Source: Hoplostethus atlanticus | Lineage: Eukaryota; Chordata; Actinopteri; Trachichthyiformes; Trachichthyidae | Direction: 5' to 3' | Assembly (NCBI GenBank): GCA_034670405.1 | Contig: JAXDDX010000040.1 | Coordinates: forward strand, 958,501 to 1,022,500 | Length of the DNA: 64,000 nucleotides | In this document: positions 62,410 to 64,000 of the stretch, in pieces | Numbering within the stretch: the first letter of the stretch is position 1 | How the letters are laid out: each line of letters begins with the position of its first letter | Notes under the pieces: model-generated | What the model saw: only the letters and a program-made list of their open reading frames with translations | Databases searched by the model: none | What the model was told of the DNA's origin: nothing | Translations under genes and position numbers: made by a program

Positions 62410-64000
62410 ATGGTATAGAAGTGGTGAGGGGAGAGAGAAGGGAGGAAGTGGTTGCACGGTTGCAGGATAACAGAGGAAGAAAATAGCCTCTTTCTCACCC
62501 TTCATCCTTCCTTCACACACACACACACACACACACACACTACAAATAAACACACACAAATATGTAATCACACACACACACGAGAGAGAAAAGGGTAGAT
62601 GTGACAGTTTGACCTGTAAGACAGCGAAGGAGAGCAGCTTATTAGAAGGAACTACGTGAGAAAATTGTTGTGAATTCTTTGTCGGTGTTGAATCTCGATC
62701 TGATTCTGAGGTTTTGTTTTAAGCCTAATTCATTTAGTTTCGTAACTTTTCATTAAAAGATGAAAACGAGCTAAAAGAACAGGCTGTGTGCGCTTTTAAT
62801 TGCTGCATGGAGCTTTACTGGCCTTCATCTTCACCATGTTAAGAGGATGGGGTCTACTGGAGGTCATAGTTCAACCGCCACTTCATTTCCCAGCACGTCC
62901 CTGAATGCAGCATGTACGTGAAGTCTACGGGACGCACGTGAAGCTGAGCGCGTCTCGTTCCCTGGTCAGCTCTTTAGCAGTTCGCTGTGTGTTTCGCTCC
63001 CTCTGGTTCTCCGTGGTGCTGCATGTCTAGTATTTTCTGTCATCTGTCAAACGCTCCCATCTGCAGCAGCAACACTCTGTCACAGTTCCTCACAGTCACA
63101 TAAACGACTCATCATTTAATTACAAAAAAACGTTGCTCTTTTCATATTGTTACCAGCAGCAGAAACGCTCTAATCAGTCATGCTTTTATCCTAAGCTCGT
63201 CTTTTTCTTTCATTCTCTGGCTTTTGTCAAGTTCTCCTCTGAACATGTGTTCTCTTCTTGATTCTCTGGCAGAGCGAGTCTGGATTTTCTCATACTAGAA
63301 TACGTCCTGAGAGCAACTGCATCCAATTACTGCACATGATAAGAAAATAACAAATGTATCATGCCCCTGCAGCTTCAATTAAAGTCCTCCCACCCTGCAT
63401 TAGTAGCCTACTAGCAGAGTTTCTGAGCACGTCCTCCTCTGGGAGAAGGCAGTGTTGCAGCAAGCTTGGGAATAGTGGGATTTCTGCACTGGCAACATCA
63501 GTATTTATAGTTTATGTCAAATGGCAAAGGTCTTTCTTTTAAATCACTGGTGCGCCTCTCTGTGCAGACTAAGGCGCTGATGACCGCTGGGATCGGGGCG
63601 CAAAACACTGCGTCACAGTAGCATCTCCAGGGGAGCTATTAACCCATGTTTACAGCAACAAAACAACAATATTTGGATTTCCCAGCATCCCTTCTGATAA
63701 ACCATGACCCCTTGACAGCAGTGGGACTCTCCCAGTGTCCCAGAGGTTCAGGGATGTGGAATGGCATTCTCTGAAAATAATTGTATCGAGGTAAATTGTG
63801 GTTCTAAAAGGTGCAAAACGCGTGTTGACGTGTTAAAAACAGCTATCGGCGATGGACGTTGCATTTCTGGGACCATTTTGTTGTTTGATGGTGTATTTTT
63901 CTTATTCCTGTAGATAACTGCCCAAATGTAGACGACATGATGTCACATAAAGATTTACAGTGCAACTACAATGGAGTTTGATAGCTGAAAAAATGTATCA
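59706..64000. other. intergenic region, no gene supported
   Basis: Nothing recognisable as an exon on either strand. It holds (GT)n tracts at 62334-62406 and (CA)n at 62515-62540, a poly-G run near 61315-61326 and an A run near 61430. Complex unique-looking sequence at 60470-60860, 61440-61830 and 63540-63780 could be regulatory, but that is only an impression. Confidence 0.5.

Overview
This is vertebrate, almost certainly teleost fish, chromosomal DNA. It holds large multi-exon genes with GT-AG introns, very dense (CA)n/(GT)n and tetranucleotide microsatellites, fish-type dispersed repeats, and proteins that align exon by exon with known vertebrate families. There are no bacterial operons, no CRISPR array and no rRNA. 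Exon edges below were placed by hand from splice signals, reading phase and family similarity, without any alignment program.

Layout, left to right. (1) 328-8152, minus strand: 12 exons of a transglutaminase of the TGM1/3/5 type. Its 3' end runs off the left edge and its first exon was not found. Exon 5 carries a one-base frameshift just before the catalytic cysteine. (2) About 8.2-14.1 kb: no coding exon seen; the right part is probably the long e2f1 3' UTR. (3) 14086-19031, minus: a complete seven-exon e2f1 (451 aa) that contains a textbook minor-class (U12) AT-AC intron. (4) About 20.18-20.29 kb: a candidate e2f1 promoter with two E2F-like sites, one a perfect 12-bp palindrome, and two CCAAT boxes. 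(5) 20926-30240, plus: znf341, 16 coding exons, head to head with e2f1. Its reading frame breaks once for certain (a C8 run in exon 4) and probably again near the C terminus. (6) About 30.2-34.6 kb: the converging 3' ends of znf341 and itch. (7) 34649-52795, minus: a complete itch E3 ubiquitin ligase (23 coding exons, 890 aa), with a non-coding first exon near 56.54-56.69 kb under a CpG/E-box promoter. (8) 56.7-64 kb: intergenic sequence with dispersed repeats and no gene I can support.

Functionally, e2f1 (G1/S transcription), znf341 (C2H2 regulator known in mammals for STAT3/STAT1 expression) and itch (C2-WW-HECT ubiquitin ligase) are independent housekeeping or regulatory genes. E2F1, ZNF341 and ITCH also lie within one region of human 20q11, so the window is a conserved but compacted synteny block. 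I found no undescribed biological system. The observations most worth checking are the U12 intron, a transglutaminase exon flanked by complementary UG/CA repeats, splice donors built into or abutting dinucleotide repeats, a GC-AG intron in itch, an apparent three-copy MITE-like family, and the cluster of reading-frame breaks in znf341 and the transglutaminase.
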